Positions 51,295 to 60,802 of a DNA stretch of 64,000 bases are shown here, piece after piece. Each line of letters opens with the position of its first letter. Position 1 is the stretch's first letter. Made by a program: the position numbers and the translations under genes. The DNA comes from an uncultured Bacteroides sp. (GTDB taxonomy: Bacteria; Bacteroidota; Bacteroidia; Bacteroidales; Bacteroidaceae), in NCBI GenBank assembly GCA_948847595.1, contig CAQOGY010000001.1, positions 507,836 through 571,835 on the forward strand. The letters run 5' to 3'. The notes under the pieces are model-generated. The model did no database searches and had not been told where the DNA came from. It was given only the letters and a program-made list of their open reading frames with translations.

Positions 51295-51833
51295 GTGTAG
51301 ATAAAAGCCCTGTTTACGAGGTAAAGGCGGTACCGGTAGAAAAAGTATATGCGAACGATTATAATCCGAATGTCGTTGCGCCGCCTGAAATGAAGTTGCT
51401 CGAACTTTCTATTTGGGAAGATGGCTTTACGATGCCATGTGTATGTTATTATAATAAGGATGAAGACCGTTATATCCTGGTAGACGGCTATCACCGCTAT
51501 ACGGTACTGAAAACTTCACAGCGTATCTACAAGCGCGAGAACGGGCTGCTCCCGATTGTGGTGATAGACAAGGATTTGTCGAACCGTATGAGTTCGACGA
51601 TCCGGCATAACCGCGCCCGTGGGATGCATAACATCGAATTGATGTGCAACATTGTTGCGGAACTCGACAAGGCGGGCATGTCCGACCAGTGGATCATGAA
51701 GAATATCGGTATGGATCGTGACGAGTTGTTGCGCCTGAAACAAATTTCAGGACTTGCCGACCTCTTTGCCAACCGTGAGTTCAGTATCCCTGATGAGGTG
51801 GCGCCTACGGAAACGGAGCGCAAAGTGTTATAA
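51291..51833 (+). CDS. ParB/sulfiredoxin-fold protein (IbrB-like)
   Basis: A 180-aa protein of the ParB N-terminal/Srx fold: VPVEKVYANDYNPNVVAPPEMKLLELSIWEDG, then YILVDGYHRYTVLK (DGYHR at 65-69) and SSTIRHNRARGMHNIELM. A short helical domain follows (IMKNIGMDRDELLRLKQISGLADLF), resembling the ParB helix-turn-helix region. The translational overlap with the IbrA-like gene shows they work together. The family may use ATP, but no activity is demonstrated for this pair. Confidence 0.82.
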   Translation: MSVDKSPVYEVKAVPVEKVYANDYNPNVVAPPEMKLLELSIWEDGFTMPCVCYYNKDEDRYILVDGYHRYTVLKTSQRIYKRENGLLPIVVIDKDLSNRMSSTIRHNRARGMHNIELMCNIVAELDKAGMSDQWIMKNIGMDRDELLRLKQISGLADLFANREFSIPDEVAPTETERKVL

Positions 51834-52238
51834 TCTGATAGCTATATATATACAGGATTTCAACATTTAACCATTTAGGCACAAATCATTCCAGATATGG
51901 AGCGTTTTTCTCCCGAAATACATCTCTATGTTTGTCTGATTTGTGCCTGAATCGTATCTATATGATATGAAAAATTATCAATCATTGTTTATTCGTTTGT
52001 TTTGATATTCGCAACTGTTATTTCTTAAAGCGTGCGGATACTGCAAAAAATCCTTTTATTCAGCCCTTTTATTTTATATTCCGTAATCCCGCGGGGCGCA
52101 AATCACATTAATAGCCTTATTTCCTGATTCCAATTCTCTGTAACAGAAATGAATACAATTCTGTATCTCCTTTAATATTCCGAAATTTGCAATATGAGAT
52201 TGATACAAAATTTAGTCTCGCGAATTTAAGGTTATTAG
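51834..52238. other. 405-bp gap before the fimbrial operon
   Basis: It contains a perfect 12-bp inverted repeat (AGGCACAAATCA 51877-51888, TGATTTGTGCCT 51937-51948) with a 48-base loop, probably ending the IbrAB transcript. Further on there is a small dyad TCTGT-A-ACAGA (52137-52147) and a direct repeat around AATTCT(CT)GTA. No canonical -7 box was found near the fimbrial ATG at 52239, and no inverted pair typical of an invertible promoter was seen. Confidence 0.5.
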
Positions 52239-55034
52239 ATGATTGTGAAAATAGGTAAGATAAATATAGGTATAGTTTGCATTTTATGGTTTTTCTCTTC
52301 TTGCATTGATGAGACTTTCACCAACACGGGTGACGTGGAAGGAACATATATTTCGGTAAGAGGGATAGGACTTCAAAAATCGACGGATTATGGAAGCTCG
52401 GAAGATTACATCATTCGTAATTTCCGTATTCTGGCGTTCGACAAGGCGACCGGTGAATGCAAATCCAACAAGAAATACAGCGCATGGGAGGGTGACATCA
52501 TACGTCATCAGATTGATGTGGGCAATTACGATTTCGTGTTCCTTGCCAATGAACCTGCCAATATCCCTGTTATAAATAAGTTGAATGCCGTTTCCGTCTA
52601 CACGGATTTGAATCATATCGCTTATCCGGCAAGTTACTTCTCTTCCGAACAGTTGATTCCGATGATTCAGGAAATAAAAGATGTGACGGTGTTGGCGGAC
52701 GGGAAAGGTGCGAAACTAAGTGATAACACAGAGGTTGCCATTCTGCAACTGGCTCTTGACCGGTTGGCCGTGCGGGTAGAGGTATTGTTGGAAGCTGAAG
52801 ATGATTTTGATGAAGTTTTTGAAGGGGTTACATTCAGCAATATTCCTAATTGGGTACCTCTGACGGCAAACTATGTGGCGGATAGTGAGGAAACGAAAGT
52901 AAAATGGGAGGAAATACGTAAGTTTACACGCGAGGATGACGGAAATTATTTCTCTGACGGGACGCCTGCAACAGGAAATGCGTGGGCTAAAAAAGTGTCC
53001 CGGATTATTTTGCCGGCCAATGAACTGAGTTCGGTCGATGAAAAAGAGAAAGCGGTTGTCTTCACTGTCAATATGGGAAAAAATTACAGTCCGTCCTGCG
53101 AGTTGAAAATTGCTCCTGAACCGACAGTCAATTACAGCCTTCCTGTTAATACTATGCTCGATTTCCACGGGATTATCAAAGAGCCGTTGGAAGTAAATAT
53201 CAAGGCATCGGAATGGGATAAGACAGGAAACGGATGGGAAATCTCGGGCAACCGGATGCTGAATGTATCGGATACGGAAGTATGGATTACGGACTTTAAT
53301 GGAGCGAGGATTTCTTTCTGGTCGAATATGCCGGTGGTGCGGGTGCTCGAAAATGTAAAAGTGAAAAGCACCGGAGAGATTCCGTTGACCAATGATGTGT
53401 TCAATGCCTTGTCCAGTCAGGAATGGAAACCGAACGGTGATGAAAGAATTTCATATAATCCGCGCACAGGTTCAGGGTATATGGATATCCTGTTGGATTT
53501 GCCCAATACGGTAGGTGAGGAAACTTATGAGCTTACCTTGATGGCTGCGGAAGATTATGAAGGCACGAATGCATTGCAACGTACAATCAAGGTTCATGTA
53601 AAACAGGAGGGTACAAGGTATCCGTTTTATAAGAATGGCCCCGCGCATTTATGGTCAACTCCTTATATCGGGGCTTTCTGGAAAGATGACGAAGTGGGGG
53701 AAAGGATAATTAGTGGTATAAGGTGGTCTTATTGGTGGGGATGGAGTGTATCTGTTCCACCGGAGTATCAGGATTGGATTGTGCTGAGCACCAGTCCGAG
53801 CTTTGACCCTCATGTAGGTACTGATAATCCGGGAGATCCGGAAGATTATCCGGTTGTCCCCAACGGGTTGAAGGGTGAAGATGGGACTGCTGTATCAGGA
53901 AGAGGAAGAATCTATTTCAGAATCGGGCTGAAAAGTAAGAATGATACGGGTAAGCCGAAATATGGTGTGGTGAATTTGGTGTATTATGAAGGGGATATTC
54001 CTGTTAACACTCAATTATTCATCCGTCAGGGGGATGAGCCGGATTATCTTATGAGGGACGGTACATCCGGCATGGATTATGGAAGCAAGTTTTCTGTGTA
54101 TAACCTGACTGTCAAGGAGTTCAGGAGAAATCCCGGAACGGATCTGGAGGCTTATAAGATTGATTATAGTAATCTGCGGGATGAAGTTGATTTTGTGGAA
54201 TACCCTACTCAGGCAGGCGCGCATTTCCGTTGGGGACTGCCGATGAAAGACGCCGAAGAAGCCCGCTATGCGTATCATCCCACTAATAAGAACTATACTA
54301 CTCAATGGGAAGCATCCTATTGGCCGATGAAATTTATGACTGAGGACAAGTATTGGGTAGGCACGGATACCGAAAAAGGATATGAGGACGAATATGAAAT
54401 ATGTCCTGAGGGATATTACCGGCCGACTGACGGGCCGACCGACCGGATGGCGGTAAACAGTAACCCCAGTTATGGTAATCAGATCTATCAGTCGGACTGG
54501 AGAATGTCCATATTCCACACTCCGATGAGAGGGGATGGTTACTATACAACAAGCCAGATGCCGTTTTATCCGGAGTATAAAACAGAATTTTATAACGCTG
54601 CTCCTCTTGAAGAGGTGATGTACGGATTCTATGCGGATGGCTATTTTGACAGACGGCCTATACAGCAAAGAACGATGATTAATGGACTGGAAAGGGGCAC
54701 AGGAACCACCAGCCAATATAGAGGGGTATCACTCGATACTACGGAAGCGGCATATATTGGAACATTGATTTTTAATCCCGATACCAAAGCTTCTGTCTTT
54801 TTTCCGGCAGCCGGAAGAAGATGGCACTCGGACGGCAGTTTGGAGTTTGCCAGCGAAACGGGGTATTATTGGTCTTCCTCGGTAGCTCCGGGATGGACAG
54901 ACGTGAGCAGTGGTGAAGAGAAAGGAGCCCGGTATGGCAATATATGGGCAGTACAGTTGTGTTATGCCACTCCGACCCCGATGTCATCAGGTCACCAATT
55001 CGGTTATTCAATTCGTTGTGTGAAGAAGAAATGA
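52239..55034 (+). CDS. Large fimbrial tip/accessory lipoprotein with FISUMP-like C-terminus
   Basis: A 931-aa lipoprotein (lipobox WFFSSC, Cys22). The N-terminal ~330 residues follow the fimbrillin-type double beta-sandwich pattern (IRNFRILAFDKATGE, GNYDFVFLANEP, LALDRLAVRVEVLLE), as in DUF4906-like proteins. Repetitive beta-rich segments follow. The last ~80 residues (IFNPDTKASVFFPAAGRRW, GYYWSSS, FGYSIRCVKKK) resemble the Fibrobacter succinogenes major paralogous (FISUMP) domain. It probably sits at the fimbrial tip. The stop overlaps the next ATG by four bases. Confidence 0.72.
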   Translation: MIVKIGKINIGIVCILWFFSSCIDETFTNTGDVEGTYISVRGIGLQKSTDYGSSEDYIIRNFRILAFDKATGECKSNKKYSAWEGDIIRHQIDVGNYDFVFLANEPANIPVINKLNAVSVYTDLNHIAYPASYFSSEQLIPMIQEIKDVTVLADGKGAKLSDNTEVAILQLALDRLAVRVEVLLEAEDDFDEVFEGVTFSNIPNWVPLTANYVADSEETKVKWEEIRKFTREDDGNYFSDGTPATGNAWAKKVSRIILPANELSSVDEKEKAVVFTVNMGKNYSPSCELKIAPEPTVNYSLPVNTMLDFHGIIKEPLEVNIKASEWDKTGNGWEISGNRMLNVSDTEVWITDFNGARISFWSNMPVVRVLENVKVKSTGEIPLTNDVFNALSSQEWKPNGDERISYNPRTGSGYMDILLDLPNTVGEETYELTLMAAEDYEGTNALQRTIKVHVKQEGTRYPFYKNGPAHLWSTPYIGAFWKDDEVGERIISGIRWSYWWGWSVSVPPEYQDWIVLSTSPSFDPHVGTDNPGDPEDYPVVPNGLKGEDGTAVSGRGRIYFRIGLKSKNDTGKPKYGVVNLVYYEGDIPVNTQLFIRQGDEPDYLMRDGTSGMDYGSKFSVYNLTVKEFRRNPGTDLEAYKIDYSNLRDEVDFVEYPTQAGAHFRWGLPMKDAEEARYAYHPTNKNYTTQWEASYWPMKFMTEDKYWVGTDTEKGYEDEYEICPEGYYRPTDGPTDRMAVNSNPSYGNQIYQSDWRMSIFHTPMRGDGYYTTSQMPFYPEYKTEFYNAAPLEEVMYGFYADGYFDRRPIQQRTMINGLERGTGTTSQYRGVSLDTTEAAYIGTLIFNPDTKASVFFPAAGRRWHSDGSLEFASETGYYWSSSVAPGWTDVSSGEEKGARYGNIWAVQLCYATPTPMSSGHQFGYSIRCVKKK

Positions 55035-56872
55035 GAAGAATTTTTGTATATATAAATATAGTAATCAGCCTGTTCCTGCTTTTGGGGATATCGGCCTGTG
55101 TCCATGAAACCGATATTTCGGTTCCGTCGGGACAGGAGGAAATACCGGAAGATAAAGTGCGGATAGAGATATTTACCCGGGCGAAATCCTACAACCTGCC
55201 TGCTACAAGGGCGGTAGGGAACGAGTATGCGGTCGGTATGCATCCCTGGGTGTTTGTGTTCAGGGGAGAAGGTTCGGATGCCGTTTTTGTGGAAGCCGTG
55301 CAGGCCTTTGAACTTATCGGGAAGAGGTATGTATTGTTGACAAGGCAGACTGACGGCAGCAGATATCAGCTTTTGATTCTGGCCAACCCTGTGGAAAAGT
55401 TCTATTATGGGGATGCCGTGACGGGGTATGAATTCAATATCACAAAGATAAAGGAGAAAATCATTGCCGGAACAACGAAATTGTCGGATGTCTGTCGGGA
55501 TATGATGACTGCTCCGTTGGCAAGCCCGTCGGCCGGCGCTATTCCTTATAGTAACCCTGCTGATACGATACCAATGAGTTATCTTCTTCCGGTGGACGGG
55601 GTGGATAATTCCATAAAGATAGAGAATAGTGACGGGACGCCATTGGGGCTGACACGTGTCGTAGCAAAGTTGGTACTTGTAAATACTGCGCCTGAATTTA
55701 CGTTGAAAGGGATTACGGCCGTAGTCAATGTACCCCGGCAAGGGCGGTTGCACAATCTTGATGTCACCACTCTCACGACCGCGTCCGGCCTGACGGAATA
55801 TCAGTATGATGCCGGGTATTCGGCGCCTGTAGCCGGCGCGGCTGTGGCAGACGGAGGGCAAAGTACGAAAGACGAACCGGTGTACCTTTATGAATCGGCA
55901 ACAGGGAATAATACATATCTGATTATTCAGGGGACGTATGCCAATAAAGATTATTACTACAAGATGGCTGTCATTGACAAGGATGGTTATTTGATGGACA
56001 TATTGCGGAACCGTGAGTACACATTTACAATATCGAAAGTCAAAGGGCCCGGATATGATACGGTGGAGGATGCCAAAGCATCGAAGGCGTCAAATACAGC
56101 TTTGGATTTCAGGATTCAGGTAGACGAGAGTGATGCTTATGAGATTATCGCCAATAATGATTATTTTCTGGGAGTGAGTAATTCGGTCTTTATGGCATAT
56201 ACCAATGTGACTACAATCTACAACGAGGCGTTCAGCCTGATAACGGATTGTACGGTAGAATTTCCGGACGCAAGGACAATAACTGACAATTCCGGGGAAA
56301 TAGCTCCCGGTTCATTCAGACTGGAGAGTCCTGCCGACGGAAAGATTCCGATAGTAAGTTCGGGTATTTCCTCGCCGCGTACGACTGCCATAGGTGTACG
56401 TATTACGAACTGGCTGATGTGGTATGAGGATGGCATTATGGGAGATGACGGAGTAATGAGAAAAAATGGATATATAACATTAAAACTTGGAAATTTGGAA
56501 AAACAGGTTCATATAAGACAAAGGAAAGCGATAGCGCCGGAAGGGACAGTATTGAAATTTATGCCTACCGGCAATACAGACCCGACGGTGAGTGAAGTGA
56601 ATTATTTCTGCCTGACAGGCAGGGTGGAAGAAGAGGGTGACAATCCTAAGAGCTGGATTAAGTTGCGTCCGTCTACAATGGTCGACCGGGAAGATACAGG
56701 CCATATCATTGTAGAAGATGGAAAGATTTTCATCCAGATACTGCCTAATGAAGATTCTTCGCCGAGAACCGGCAGTGTTTCATTGGCTACTATAACTCCG
56801 TATAGCACGCCTGAGGATAATCGTGTGCAACGCATAAAAATCAATATTACTCAGTTGGGGAAAACTCAATGA
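55031..56872 (+). CDS. Second fimbrial accessory lipoprotein (DUF4906-like)
   Basis: 613 aa from ATG 55031, which gives a clean lipoprotein signal (MRRIFVYINIVISLFLLLGISAC, Cys23). An in-frame ATG at 54944 lies inside the preceding gene and is rejected. The N-terminal domain has LPATRAVGNEYAVGMHPWVFVFRG, and the body has LTRVVAKLVLVNTAPEF, GNNTYLIIQGTYANKDYYYKMAV and LRNREYTFTISKVKGPGY, which are fimbrillin-fold hallmarks. An ATGA overlap couples its translation to the 931-aa protein. It is likely a minor subunit or adaptor. Confidence 0.73.
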   Translation: MRRIFVYINIVISLFLLLGISACVHETDISVPSGQEEIPEDKVRIEIFTRAKSYNLPATRAVGNEYAVGMHPWVFVFRGEGSDAVFVEAVQAFELIGKRYVLLTRQTDGSRYQLLILANPVEKFYYGDAVTGYEFNITKIKEKIIAGTTKLSDVCRDMMTAPLASPSAGAIPYSNPADTIPMSYLLPVDGVDNSIKIENSDGTPLGLTRVVAKLVLVNTAPEFTLKGITAVVNVPRQGRLHNLDVTTLTTASGLTEYQYDAGYSAPVAGAAVADGGQSTKDEPVYLYESATGNNTYLIIQGTYANKDYYYKMAVIDKDGYLMDILRNREYTFTISKVKGPGYDTVEDAKASKASNTALDFRIQVDESDAYEIIANNDYFLGVSNSVFMAYTNVTTIYNEAFSLITDCTVEFPDARTITDNSGEIAPGSFRLESPADGKIPIVSSGISSPRTTAIGVRITNWLMWYEDGIMGDDGVMRKNGYITLKLGNLEKQVHIRQRKAIAPEGTVLKFMPTGNTDPTVSEVNYFCLTGRVEEEGDNPKSWIKLRPSTMVDREDTGHIIVEDGKIFIQILPNEDSSPRTGSVSLATITPYSTPEDNRVQRIKINITQLGKTQ

Positions 56873-56892
56873 ATGTAAAAGCCATATTATAA

Positions 56893-57465
56893 ATGAAGAA
56901 AGTTCTTATACTCATATTGTTAATGTCCGGAGGTTTCGTCCTTGAGAGCCATGCCCAGAAAGTCGCGCTTAAAAGCAACCTTCTGTATGATGTCACCACC
57001 ACCCTGAACTTGGGACTGGAGATAGGGTTGGCACGTAAATGGACTCTGGATGTCCCCGTCAACTATAATCCCTGGAAGCCGGAAGACGGTAAACGTCTGC
57101 GCCACTGGGGGATTCAGCCGGAAGTCCGTTACTGGTTCTGCGAACGTTTCAACCGGACATTTATCGGATTGCACGGGCATTATGCCGATTTTAATGTAGG
57201 CGGTTGGCCCGACTGGTCGTTTATCAGCACGAATATGCAGAAGAACCGTTATCAGGGGCATTTGTATGGTGCCGGATTCTCGGTGGGACATTCGTGGATA
57301 CTGAAAAAGCGATGGAGCGTTGAAGCCTCTCTCGGACTGGGGTATGCGCATATCGTCTATGAGAAATATCCTTGCGCGACGTGTGGTACTAAATCAAAGG
57401 ATACAAGCAAGAATTATTTCGGGCCTACCAAGGCAAGCGTATCACTTATTTATGTAATCAAATAG
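56893..57465 (+). CDS. DUF3575 outer-membrane protein
   Basis: A 190-aa protein with a signal peptide (to SHAQ, about 21) followed by a small beta-barrel. KVALKSNLLYDVTTTLNLGLEIGLARKWTLDVPVNYNPW is the DUF3575 signature. Such proteins accompany DUF3868 and fimbrillin genes in Bacteroidota. It starts 20 bases after the previous gene and ends 7 bases before the DUF3868 gene. A role in fimbrial assembly at the outer membrane is inferred. Confidence 0.85.
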   Translation: MKKVLILILLMSGGFVLESHAQKVALKSNLLYDVTTTLNLGLEIGLARKWTLDVPVNYNPWKPEDGKRLRHWGIQPEVRYWFCERFNRTFIGLHGHYADFNVGGWPDWSFISTNMQKNRYQGHLYGAGFSVGHSWILKKRWSVEASLGLGYAHIVYEKYPCATCGTKSKDTSKNYFGPTKASVSLIYVIK

Positions 57466-57472
57466 TAGAATC

Positions 57473-58993
57473 ATGATGAAAAGAAATATATACTTCACCG
57501 TATGCCTGTTGGTTGTCCTGTGCCTGAATGTTGTTCCGGCTATGGCTCAGACCCGTTCTTATGACGGTACTGTCACCGTGAAACCGGTACTACTGGAGCA
57601 AAAAGGTGATTTTCTTCATGTTGACATTGATTTCGACCTGAAGGACGTGAAAGTGAAATCTGCCCGTGGAGTGGATTTTATTCCCCGGCTGGTAGCTCCC
57701 GGACGCACGCTCAATCTTCCGAAAGTATCTATTAAAGGGAGGGATGAGTATCTGGCATATGAACGCCGGATTGCGGTGATGGGCGCAAAAGAGAAAAAGA
57801 ACTATGACAAGCCATATACGGTAGAAAAGGGAAGCAAACTGAAAAGCGGGACTCTGCCATATAGATATGTGGTGCGTTACGAGCCGTGGATGGAAAATGC
57901 GCGGTTGGATGTGCAGCGTGACGAGTGCGGTTGCGGTGAGATCAAGTTGATGAAGGTAGAGCATTTGGTAGATAAGGTTACATTGGAACGTGTATTGCTG
58001 CCCTATGTCGTAACGCCTCACTTGGCTTATTTGCAGCCAAAGGCCGAAGAAATCAAGCAACGGGATATACAGGCGGAATGTTTTCTGGATTTTGAAGTGA
58101 ACAAGATACATATCCGTCCCGAATATATGAACAATCCTCAGGAACTGGCTAAAATCCGCAAGATGATTGACGAACTGAAGTCGGATCCGAATGTGAAAGT
58201 CAACCGGTTGGATATAATAGGTTATGCTTCTCCCGAAGGGACATTGGCGGCTAACAAGCGCTTGTCCGAAGGACGTGCCATGGCGTTGCGTGATTATCTG
58301 GCTTCCAGATATGATTTTTCTCGAAACCAGTATTCTATCATCTTTGGCGGTGAGAACTGGGAAGGACTGGAAAAGGCGCTTGAAACGGTTGAAATAGAAT
58401 ATAAGGATGAAGTACTGGATATTATCCGGAATATACCGGTTGAAAAAGGAAGGGAAACAAAACTGATGCAGCTACGTGGGGGAGCACCTTACCGCTACTT
58501 GCTGAAATATATATTTCCAAGTCTGCGCGTAGCCATCTGCAAAGTGAATTACGAAGTCAGAAACTTCAATGTGGATGAAGCGAAGGAGGAAATAAAGAAA
58601 CGTCCGCAGAATCTGAGCCTGAATGAGATGTTCTTGGTTGCCAATACCTATCCGGCAGGTTCTCAGGATTTTATTGATGTATTTGAAACGGCAGTCAGGA
58701 TGTATCCGAAGGATGAGATTGCGAATATAAATGCTGCTACTGCCGCTCTTTCACGCAATGACCTTGTTTCTGCCGAACGCTATCTAAAGGCTGCCGGTTT
58801 GAAAAAGAACTTGCCGGAGTACAGCAATGCAATGGGAGTGCTAATGTTACTGAAAGGAGAATATGAACATGCGGAGAAATATCTGAATGATGCAAACGGA
58901 GAGGGTCTTGAAGCTGCCGGACTCAATCTGAAAGAACTGGCCGTGAAGAAGGCTAACGCAGCGGAAATCGAAAAGAAAAATAGGGATAAATAA
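57473..58993 (+). CDS. DUF3868 / OmpA-like fimbrial-operon protein
   Basis: A 506-aa protein with signal peptide (about 1-26, ending AMAQ). Residues ~30-200 match DUF3868 (VDIDFDLKDVKVKSARGVDFIPRLVAPGRTLNLPKVSIKGRDEYLAYERR). Residues ~205-300 form an OmpA-type peptidoglycan-binding region (EVNKIHIRPEYMNNPQELAKIRKMI, IIGYASPEGTLAANKRLSEGRAMALRDYL). The C-terminal ~130 residues contain TPR-like helices. It likely anchors the assembly to the cell wall. The alternative Met at 57476 is equivalent. Confidence 0.85.
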   Translation: MMKRNIYFTVCLLVVLCLNVVPAMAQTRSYDGTVTVKPVLLEQKGDFLHVDIDFDLKDVKVKSARGVDFIPRLVAPGRTLNLPKVSIKGRDEYLAYERRIAVMGAKEKKNYDKPYTVEKGSKLKSGTLPYRYVVRYEPWMENARLDVQRDECGCGEIKLMKVEHLVDKVTLERVLLPYVVTPHLAYLQPKAEEIKQRDIQAECFLDFEVNKIHIRPEYMNNPQELAKIRKMIDELKSDPNVKVNRLDIIGYASPEGTLAANKRLSEGRAMALRDYLASRYDFSRNQYSIIFGGENWEGLEKALETVEIEYKDEVLDIIRNIPVEKGRETKLMQLRGGAPYRYLLKYIFPSLRVAICKVNYEVRNFNVDEAKEEIKKRPQNLSLNEMFLVANTYPAGSQDFIDVFETAVRMYPKDEIANINAATAALSRNDLVSAERYLKAAGLKKNLPEYSNAMGVLMLLKGEYEHAEKYLNDANGEGLEAAGLNLKELAVKKANAAEIEKKNRDK

Positions 58994-59029
58994 ATTAATT
59001 ACAAACGCTTTTATTTTAAATTGTAGACA

Positions 59030-60664
59030 ATGAAGAAAAAGAATTTTTTAGTGTTGGCACTTGCTGCTTTTACATTTGCAGCATGTAGTAATGAAGACAT
59101 CGTGCCTGGTGGGGAGGATAATAACGATGTAGTGAACTTGGAAGGAGATGCATGGGTTGCATTAAGTGTTCAATCAACGAAAACTCGTGCGATAAACACT
59201 CCGAACCAGGAAAACGGTACGCCCGATGAAAGTACGATTACTGCTGTTAGCGCAGTCTTTTTTACTGGGCACACTGATGCGAGTGTAGTAACGAGAATTG
59301 TAAAATTCACGGATGATGATATTACTAATCTGCCTAATAGAACGAGTGCATTCAAAGTGCCTAAAACGTCGAAGGCTGTATTGATTATCGCTAATCCGCA
59401 GAATTTGAACCGTACTATCCAGGAGAATGATACCTATGGGACTGTGAATAAGGTTGTGACGCTCACAACGGAAGCTGAAGTTACCACCGGTGTCGCAAAA
59501 TCAGGCGGGTTTGTCATGACAAACGCTAAAGGTGATTTGGAACCGTCGGATACTGACGGTAGCCCGAAGGACTTGGAATTGTTTAGCACGGCTACTGCCG
59601 CGACAAGTTCTCCTCTGACAATCAGAATTGACCGTGTGTCGGCTAAAGTACGCGTTTATGTAAAGGCGGATAGCGGTGAAGAACTCAGTGACGTGGCTAC
59701 TATAGACACAGATGGGACAGGATGGTATCTCAATGTAACGAACAAAAAGTTCTATCCTGCGTCAAAAAGGACGAAAACTGCAATGAACACATGGACACCC
59801 TATGACCAATATGGGCTTGGTTCGTACAGAAAAGATCCGAATTTCGGAACGGGTACTGCTATCGGCGCATGGAGTGATAGTGACCCGAGTGCATATGCTG
59901 AAAACTATTTTTATGTATCATCTGCTACTAAAGATACTGATATAGCTTGGAATAAAGTGAATACTACTGCTAAATATTGCTTGGAGAATACGCAGGATGA
60001 GGATTTCAATAAGCACGCTTATACAACGCAGGCTTTGCTGAAAGTCAGTTATGCCCCTACGACTATTACTAATGCGGATGACACAAAAGTAACTTTGGCC
60101 AATGGAACAGACTGGTTCAATATGAACGGTATATTCTATACGCAGGCTTCGGTCTTGACTTATATTGAAGAAGAATTGACAAATAAATATACTCACAAGG
60201 CACCGGCTGAGTATGCTACGGACATAACAGATGCTTATAATGAATATATAGAAGCGCTTTCTCTTACTCCGGTAACTATTCCTGCTGCCAAGGACGATAC
60301 TAAAACAGCGGAGGAAATGGCTGAAGAACTTAAAGGCAAGTTTGAGGCATTGGCTGCCAGTATTGCAACAGCAAGTGAAGGTGGTAAAGCCCTGAAAGGT
60401 GTTGAATATTATTCAAAAGGTATCTGTTATTACAAAATTATGATTAAGCATGATGACAGTCCTACTGTAATGAATAAACTGGGTGAATTCGGTGTAGTTC
60501 GTAACTCTGTATATGATATTACCGTAAACAAGATTAACAATCCCGGTTATCCTTCTATTCCGGATCCGGATCCAAGTGCGCCGGATGAAGAAGAAGACCG
60601 TTATTTATCTATCAAGATTGAGGTTAACCCATGGACTTGGTATTCTCAAGTTGAACCTCTATAA
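59030..60664 (+). CDS. Mfa1-like major fimbrillin
   Basis: A 544-aa lipoprotein precursor (lipobox FAACSNED, Cys19). KTRAINTPNQ after the N-terminal strand offers the Arg site for the protease that triggers donor-strand polymerisation in P. gingivalis fimbriae. The body has AVLIIANPQNL, SPLTIRIDRVSAKVRVYVK and GVVRNSVYDITVNKINNPGYPSIPDPDP, and the C-terminal strand is IKIEVNPWTWYSQVEPL. It is probably the shaft subunit. It lies 36 bases after the DUF3868 gene. Confidence 0.85.
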   Translation: MKKKNFLVLALAAFTFAACSNEDIVPGGEDNNDVVNLEGDAWVALSVQSTKTRAINTPNQENGTPDESTITAVSAVFFTGHTDASVVTRIVKFTDDDITNLPNRTSAFKVPKTSKAVLIIANPQNLNRTIQENDTYGTVNKVVTLTTEAEVTTGVAKSGGFVMTNAKGDLEPSDTDGSPKDLELFSTATAATSSPLTIRIDRVSAKVRVYVKADSGEELSDVATIDTDGTGWYLNVTNKKFYPASKRTKTAMNTWTPYDQYGLGSYRKDPNFGTGTAIGAWSDSDPSAYAENYFYVSSATKDTDIAWNKVNTTAKYCLENTQDEDFNKHAYTTQALLKVSYAPTTITNADDTKVTLANGTDWFNMNGIFYTQASVLTYIEEELTNKYTHKAPAEYATDITDAYNEYIEALSLTPVTIPAAKDDTKTAEEMAEELKGKFEALAASIATASEGGKALKGVEYYSKGICYYKIMIKHDDSPTVMNKLGEFGVVRNSVYDITVNKINNPGYPSIPDPDPSAPDEEEDRYLSIKIEVNPWTWYSQVEPL

Positions 60665-60694
60665 ATTGATATTCATTGTTTAATTACAAATCGG

Positions 60695-60720
60695 GGTAAA
60701 GAGGGGAAACTCTCTTTACC
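60695..60720 (+). other. Stem-loop between shaft fimbrillin and anchor gene
   Basis: GGTAAAGAG (60695-60703) and CTCTTTACC (60712-60720) form a perfect 9-bp stem with an 8-base loop, in a 138-base spacer. It is followed by TATAAAAC rather than a T-run, so partial termination or mRNA protection of the upstream gene is more likely than full termination. Confidence 0.65.
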
Positions 60721-60802
60721 TATAAAACAAACAATAGAAGAAATCGAAAACTATCAATAAATTGAAAAATAATAGATTGATAGAATTTAGAAGTATATAA
60801 GT

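Noticed and set aside
51834..52238. Invertible promoter of the fimbrial operon
   Set aside because: No inverted repeat pair flanking a promoter-like segment was found; the 12-bp arms at 51877 and 51937 are too close together and contain no -7 box.
54944..55030. Start of the second fimbrial lipoprotein inside the first
   Set aside because: The extension is an out-of-frame read of the upstream gene; ATG 55031 gives a lipoprotein signal and an ATGA overlap.
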